Assembly (NCBI GenBank): GCA_026989475.1
Contig: JALSJG010000043.1
Coordinates: 1 to 5,279, forward strand
Direction of reading: 5' to 3'
Source of the DNA: Thermaceae bacterium
GTDB taxonomy: Bacteria > Deinococcota > Deinococci > Deinococcales > Marinithermaceae
Length of the DNA: 5,279 bases
In this document: in pieces, positions 4,494 through 5,279 of the stretch
How the letters are laid out: each line of letters starts with the position of its first letter
Position numbering within the stretch: the stretch's first letter is position 1
Made by a program: the position numbers and the translations under genes
The notes under the pieces: model-generated
What the model was told of the DNA's origin: nothing
The model's database searches: none
What the model saw: only the letters and a program-made list of their open reading frames with translations

Positions 4494-5279
4494 GCGACCC
4501 CCGCACCCTCTCCGGCCTGCAGGCGCTCCTTGCGCGCCACGGCCTTTCCCCCAGGAAAGCGCTTGGTCAGCACTTCCTGGTGGACAAAAACCTCTTTTCC
4601 TACATCGTCCGGGCCGCCAGGGTGCGCCCGGGGGAGCCGGTCTTCGAGGTGGGACCGGGGCCCGGCGGGCTCTCCCTTTCGCTGGTCGAGGCCGGCGCGG
4701 ACCTCACCGCGATCGAGCGGGACAAGCGACTCGCCCCTCTTTTGAAAGAGGTCCTCGGCGACCGGGCCCGCCTGGTCTTCACCGACGCCCTCCACTACCC
4801 CTGGGAGGAGGTGCCCGCGGGGAGCCTCTTCGTCGCCAACCTTCCCTACAACATCGGGACGCCTTTGGTCCTAAGGCTCCTCGAGTCCGGGCGGTTTCGC
4901 GACCTATTGGTCATGCTCCAGCGCGAGGTGGCCGATCGCTTCACCGCCCAGCCGGGCAGCAGGGACTACGGACCGATTGCGCTTAAAGTGCAGGAGCTTG
5001 CCCGGGTGGAAAAGCTCCGCGACGTGCCCCCCTCGGTCTTCTACCCGCCCCCAGAGGTGACCTCGGCCCTGGTTCGCTTGACCCCGAAGGGGATCCCGCC
5101 TGACCCCGGCTACTTTCGCTTCCTAGACGCGGCCTTCCGCACCCGCCGGAAAACGCTCCGGAGGAACCTCGAGGCCGCGGGGTACGACCGGCGGAGGATC
5201 GAGGCCGCCCTTTCCGAGCTTGGCCTCGATCCCAAGGTTCGCGCCGAGGCGCTAGCCCCCGGGGCGCTAAAGACCCTTT
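4490..5279 (+). CDS. rsmA: 16S rRNA adenine dimethyltransferase RsmA/KsgA (3' end outside window)
   Basis: Dimethylates two adjacent adenines in the terminal helix of 16S rRNA (A1518/A1519 in E. coli numbering) using S-adenosylmethionine, late in 30S assembly. The frame is open to the right edge: 263 complete codons plus one base. Visible motifs are KALGQHFLVD (23-32), SAM motif I FEVGPGPGG (52-60), the acidic ribose-binding IERD (75-78), D99 in TDAL, catalytic NLPY (117-120), QREVADRF (144-151), the family stretch PPSVFYPPPEVTSALVRL (180-197) and FRTRRKTLRRNL (216-227). Bacterial RsmA is usually about 260-275 residues, so only a few C-terminal codons should be missing. The ATG overlaps the metallophosphoesterase stop as ATGA and has no clear Shine-Dalgarno of its own, which implies re-initiation. 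Loss of this enzyme is known to give kasugamycin resistance. The protein resembles, but clearly differs from, Thermus KsgA as recalled. Confidence 0.97.
   Translation, partial: MSDPRTLSGLQALLARHGLSPRKALGQHFLVDKNLFSYIVRAARVRPGEPVFEVGPGPGGLSLSLVEAGADLTAIERDKRLAPLLKEVLGDRARLVFTDALHYPWEEVPAGSLFVANLPYNIGTPLVLRLLESGRFRDLLVMLQREVADRFTAQPGSRDYGPIALKVQELARVEKLRDVPPSVFYPPPEVTSALVRLTPKGIPPDPGYFRFLDAAFRTRRKTLRRNLEAAGYDRRRIEAALSELGLDPKVRAEALAPGALKTL

Noticed and set aside
4096..4986. Open frame on the + strand overlapping the phosphoesterase and rsmA
   Set aside because: Out of frame with two motif-complete genes; its Pro/Arg/Ser-rich composition is typical of a shadow.
1..5279. CRISPR array, insertion sequence, riboswitch or defence cassette
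   Set aside because: No spaced direct repeats, terminal inverted repeats, transposase motifs or conserved riboswitch cores were seen; nearly all bases are accounted for by genes.

Overview
The window looks like chromosomal DNA from a high-GC thermophile of the Deinococcus-Thermus group, probably a Thermaceae relative of Thermus. The reasons are the strong G/C preference at third codon positions, a DdrA/Rad52-type annealing protein, an RsmA that resembles the Thermus protein as I remember it without being identical, and a -10 element placed directly before a start codon as in the leaderless genes common in this group. No similarity search was possible, so the taxonomy is an inference.

Layout, left to right. 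A 5'-truncated Fur-family gene with PerR-type metal ligands enters from the left edge on the + strand and ends at 444. It converges on, and overlaps by 44 bp, a - strand gene for a class A penicillin-binding protein (bifunctional peptidoglycan glycosyltransferase/transpeptidase, 401-2599). Three bases upstream of that gene is a small stand-alone receiver protein (2603-2980) that keeps the phospho-acceptor Asp and the conserved Lys but lacks the acidic Mg-binding pair and the switch Thr. Further upstream on the same strand is tRNA-Gln(TTG) with an encoded CCA (3027-3100) and a near-consensus promoter (TTGACA, 17 bp, TAAGAT).

Divergent from the tRNA, three tightly packed + strand genes follow: a DdrA/Rad52-family single-strand annealing protein (3156-3740), a calcineurin-like metallophosphoesterase whose ATG directly follows the preceding stop (3741-4493), and rsmA/ksgA (from 4490, with a 4-bp ATGA overlap), which is still open at the right edge and probably lacks only a few codons. 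The divergent intergenic space is 55 bp.

The two halves form plausible units: receiver plus PBP for envelope growth on the - strand, and DNA annealing, phosphoesterase and rRNA methylation on the + strand. I found no mobile element, CRISPR array or defence cassette. Most of the window is ordinary housekeeping sequence. The points most worth a second look are the degenerate receiver coupled to the PBP, the non-canonical metallophosphoesterase inside the ddrA-rsmA cluster, and the compact divergent promoter region.
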